From an uncultured Burkholderiales bacterium (GTDB lineage Bacteria; Pseudomonadota; Gammaproteobacteria; Burkholderiales; Burkholderiaceae_C): 57,002 nt of DNA. The number at the start of each line of letters is the position of its first letter. Positions within the stretch are counted from its first letter, which is position 1. Shown piece by piece: positions 54,523-57,002 of this stretch. The stretch covers positions 1 through 57,002 of the forward strand of contig CAIKVH010000133.1 in the NCBI GenBank assembly GCA_903830725.1, read 5' to 3'. The notes beneath the pieces are model-generated. The model had not been told where the DNA came from and ran no database searches. It saw only the letters and a program-made list of their open reading frames with translations. A program made the position numbers and the translations under genes.

Positions 54523-55803
54523 ATGCAAAGCGGCAACCAAAAACCACAACAACTAGCGCTCGTCGATTGCAATAACTTTTACGTCAGTTGTGAACGCGTG
54601 TTTAGACCTGATTTGACGAATACTCCTCTTGTTGCGTTGAGTAACAACGATGGCTGCATCATCTCAAGATCGAATGAGGCAAAAGCGCTAGGAATCAAAA
54701 TGGGACAACCTTGGTTTGAAGTCAAAGCACTTGCGCAAGAGCACGGCATTTTGGCGCTTAGCTCAAACTACGCGCTCTATGCGGATATGTCAAACCGTGT
54801 CATGAATATTTTGCATGAGTTTACGCCTCACCAAGAGGTTTACTCCATTGATGAATCTTTTTTAGATCTAACAGGAACCCATCGCTTAAGGGACGTTAGT
54901 TATGAGATCAAAAACAGAGTCTTACAGTGGGTAGGTATTCCAGTGTGCGTGGGCATTGGACCTACCAAGACACTCGCAAAACTCGCTAACCATATCGCAA
55001 AAAAACATCCTCGCTCAAAGGGGGTATTTAATTTTAACGACCTGAATGAGCAACAAAAGAATACGCTTTTGAGCAAGATCGATGTGAATGAGGTCTGGGG
55101 AATTGGGAGGCGTTTGAGCGAAAGACTCGCAGCTTATAGCGTGCATACGGTCCAAGATTTAAAACTCGCACACACAGCGACACTCCGAGCGCAGTTTGGC
55201 GTTGTCGTTGAAAAAACCCAAAGAGAATTACGTGAGCAGCCTTGCATAGAATTAACCGAAGTCGAAGCCGCAAAAAAGCAAATCATATCTAGTCGCTCAT
55301 TTGGCGAAATGGTCACAGATTTAAATGTTCTAAGAGACGCACTCTCGCTTTTTACAGCGAATGCGTGCCAAAAATTAAGAGCGCAAGACTCACACGCCTG
55401 CATGATTCAAGTCTTTTTATGTACGAACCGTTTTAGATCCGAACTCCCACAGTACAACCCATCAATCAGCATACCTTTGCCGCAACCGAGCAACGATACT
55501 TTACACATAAATAGATGGGTTGATTATTTAGCCGGCAAAATATTCAAACCCGGCTATCAATACAAAAAAGCTGGCATTATGCTGAGTGAGATATCCCCCA
55601 CAACGCACAAACAATTGGATCTTTGGGAGCCGCAAGAGCAAGCTAATACGAATTTGATGCACGCTCTAGACGCCATTAACGCACGATTTGGCCGAAAAAC
55701 GATAACCGTGTCTACACAAGGCGCCTTCAAGAGTTGGCAAATGAAACAAGAAAGAAAATCTCCAGACTACACGACGAACTGGAAATCTTTGCCTTTTGTT
55801 TAA
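54523..55803 (+). CDS. umuC: DNA polymerase V catalytic subunit
   Basis: The 426-residue Y-family polymerase is an error-prone lesion bypass enzyme. Catalytic acidic residues are in VDCNNFYVSCERVF (Asp) and YSIDESFLDL (Asp-Glu). The LSNNDGCIISRSNEAK fingers motif and GIGPTKTLAKLAN thumb HhH follow. A little-finger domain and the UmuC-type C-terminal extension are present, so it is full length. Co-transcribed with umuD under LexA control. Confidence 0.96.
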   Translation: MQSGNQKPQQLALVDCNNFYVSCERVFRPDLTNTPLVALSNNDGCIISRSNEAKALGIKMGQPWFEVKALAQEHGILALSSNYALYADMSNRVMNILHEFTPHQEVYSIDESFLDLTGTHRLRDVSYEIKNRVLQWVGIPVCVGIGPTKTLAKLANHIAKKHPRSKGVFNFNDLNEQQKNTLLSKIDVNEVWGIGRRLSERLAAYSVHTVQDLKLAHTATLRAQFGVVVEKTQRELREQPCIELTEVEAAKKQIISSRSFGEMVTDLNVLRDALSLFTANACQKLRAQDSHACMIQVFLCTNRFRSELPQYNPSISIPLPQPSNDTLHINRWVDYLAGKIFKPGYQYKKAGIMLSEISPTTHKQLDLWEPQEQANTNLMHALDAINARFGRKTITVSTQGAFKSWQMKQERKSPDYTTNWKSLPFV

Positions 55804-55998
55804 TTGCTTAAATGTTGAATGGTTTAAATGTTTAAACGTCCATCAGATACAGCCTTACCAAAGCGATCGATACAACTATTAGACTATCTCCACTCCTACC
55901 TCGGGAAAACCCGCCTTACAAGCTATTCCCACTTAACAGCTTTCGCTCTAAAATTATAAGATTGAAATAGATATCGCCCAACACGCTGCACATAACCT

Positions 55999-56679
55999 TT
56001 GAAACTAAAGACTGCCAACTCTGTCGAACAAAAGGAATTTCGAGCCTCCAACAAACAAGAGTTAGAGGCTATTTGTGTTTGGATCAATGACCACATCAAC
56101 GATCACATTGGATGGGATGAACTATCGCATCACACTAAGCGAAGCCATAAAGAACTTATTGAATTGTTCAGACAAATCAATACAACGCCTATGGCTTATA
56201 TTCGCTATATAAAAGAAACATTAAAAATAAAAGAAAATATTAAAACAAAGACATCTAAGATCATCCGTGATATTCAATCCACCGATACAGACCAGGGGTT
56301 AATCAAGCGAAGTAAATTGATCACTCAAAATGGAATACCAGAGCAGAGCGTCACAACCCCACTATATCAATCCAAGGGCGGCGAACAAAGTATCAAATCA
56401 ATTGAGTCTCAAGACATTACGTCGAATGCCAAAAAAATATATCAATCACGAAAGCAAGAGATCATCCACGAAATTCAATTAATGGATGACAAAACAAACG
56501 TGACGATTGATAACGACGTGGATCTGCACGACAGCAATAGCCACATCATTAAGTTGCACAAAAACCAAGAAATTAGAACGGTTGGCTTAAGTAAAGATGA
56601 GTTTTATAACGTGGGCGATCAATTTACGATCAGCGCTTTACTTCGTATCATGACCGCAATGAACGAGATGCGGCCTTGA
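55999..56679 (+). CDS. Orphan protein with N-terminal AraC-like helix-turn-helix
   Basis: The 226-residue frame starts with TTG at 55999; there is no early ATG. Residues about 20-70 (AICVWINDHI... LSHHTKRSHKELIELFRQINTTPMAYIRYIKE) resemble one half of an AraC/XylS DNA-binding domain, including the Fxxxxxxxpxxyixxxr ending. The second HTH is missing. The remaining 150 residues are hydrophilic, Ser/Lys/Ile-rich, and end with a hydrophobic helix; no family recognised. It lies 195 bp downstream of umuC on the same strand. It may be a degraded or unusual regulator. Confidence 0.5.
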   Translation: MKLKTANSVEQKEFRASNKQELEAICVWINDHINDHIGWDELSHHTKRSHKELIELFRQINTTPMAYIRYIKETLKIKENIKTKTSKIIRDIQSTDTDQGLIKRSKLITQNGIPEQSVTTPLYQSKGGEQSIKSIESQDITSNAKKIYQSRKQEIIHEIQLMDDKTNVTIDNDVDLHDSNSHIIKLHKNQEIRTVGLSKDEFYNVGDQFTISALLRIMTAMNEMRP

Positions 56680-56772
56680 CATCCTCACCAACGTTAGCGC
56701 CAAAGTAGCGGCTAATAGACTCGGACTTGGAGCAAGATTGAATTTTAAAAAGGTCACTTTCAATCGGTCGTT

Positions 56773-57002
56773 TCAGTATAAATCAATAAATCCCCCATAC
56801 CGCTGAGCAGTGCTCGAGAGATTAATATCTATTGCACTTGGGCCAGAGCCACCTGCGCTTGGTCCACCTGGACCAGGTCCAGAACCGCCTGCATTACGTG
56901 AATAATTGCCACTCCCAATTAAGAAAAGTATCCGGTCTATTTCGAACGGGGATATCTGAGGATTTATATTTTGGGACCAGTGAACAACATCGGCGATGCA
57001 TC
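56773..57002 (-). CDS. C-terminal fragment of an unknown protein with Gly/Pro/Ser linker
   Basis: The frame enters from the right edge and ends with TGA at 56773, giving 75 codons. It contains FEIDRILFLIGSGNYSRN, a low-complexity linker of GSGPGPGG type, then IDINLSSTAQRYGGFIDLY at the C-terminus. The reading frame is open with coherent protein composition. Family unknown. Confidence 0.55.
   Translation of the reverse strand, partial: CIADVVHWSQNINPQISPFEIDRILFLIGSGNYSRNAGGSGPGPGGPSAGGSGPSAIDINLSSTAQRYGGFIDLY

Noticed and set aside
1..57002. CRISPR array or complete insertion sequence
   Set aside because: No regularly spaced repeats of 25-40 bp and no transposase ORF with paired inverted ends were found.

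Overview
The window looks like a chromosomal segment of a betaproteobacterium, most probably a Polynucleobacter-like member of the Burkholderiales. I infer this from moderate-to-low GC, a phasin gene, an EarP-type EF-P system (earP next to efp, with Arg32), a monofunctional RelA, and the ispD-ispF/mfd/serB and dnaX-ybaB-recR groupings. No database search was possible, so genus-level placement is a guess.

Layout. 1-9 kb is AT-rich accessory DNA. It holds a voltage-gated K+ channel, a glycine-zipper surface protein, a frameshifted type IV pilin pseudogene and a 6.6-kb island. The island is bounded by 35-bp direct repeats, one of them abutting an intact tRNA-Val(GAC). It carries two large minus-strand genes and no recognisable integrase: a membrane-spanning 1490-residue protein (LprI-like domain, PDZ, TM segment, TPR-like segment, zinc ribbons, about 20 DUF4116-like helical repeats) and a protein with a C-terminal PD-(D/E)XK nuclease-like domain. 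9-26 kb is core genome: relA, an alpha/beta hydrolase, a tiny CDGSH-like protein, ispF-ispD, mfd-serB, a sugar-acid dehydrogenase locus, uvrC and earP-efp. 26-32 kb has a LOG-family protein, a six-gene minus-strand unit (HDAC-like hydrolase, thioesterase, nitroreductase, pncB, 2-hydroxyacid dehydrogenase, small membrane protein) and a phasin.

32.6-40.4 kb is a compact eleven-gene minus-strand operon of F-type type IV secretion genes (DUF5658-like, DsbC-like, lytic transglycosylase, traW, traU, trbC, unknown, traL, traE, traK, traB). It is flanked directly by chromosomal genes and lacks traA, traC, traV, traF, traH, traG, traN, relaxase and coupling protein. 40.6-53.3 kb returns to core functions: bactofilin, GDT1-family transporter, moaA, rnhA, a methyltransferase and gloB with overlapping start codons, an MltD-like transglycosylase, a nitrate/sulfonate-type ABC importer, recR-ybaB-dnaX and the 4.5S SRP RNA gene. 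53.3-57 kb holds a periplasmic histidine phosphatase, a LexA-controlled umuDC operon, an orphan protein with an AraC-like HTH, and the C-terminus of an unknown protein with a Gly/Pro/Ser linker running off the right edge.

The strongest candidates for something new are the tRNA-Val island with its giant repeat protein and nuclease-like partner, and the orphan partial F-type secretion operon. Smaller points are an A9 run in dnaX that could generate a gamma-like short form, a CDGSH-like 60-residue protein, and several short tandem repeats of 8-12 bp units.
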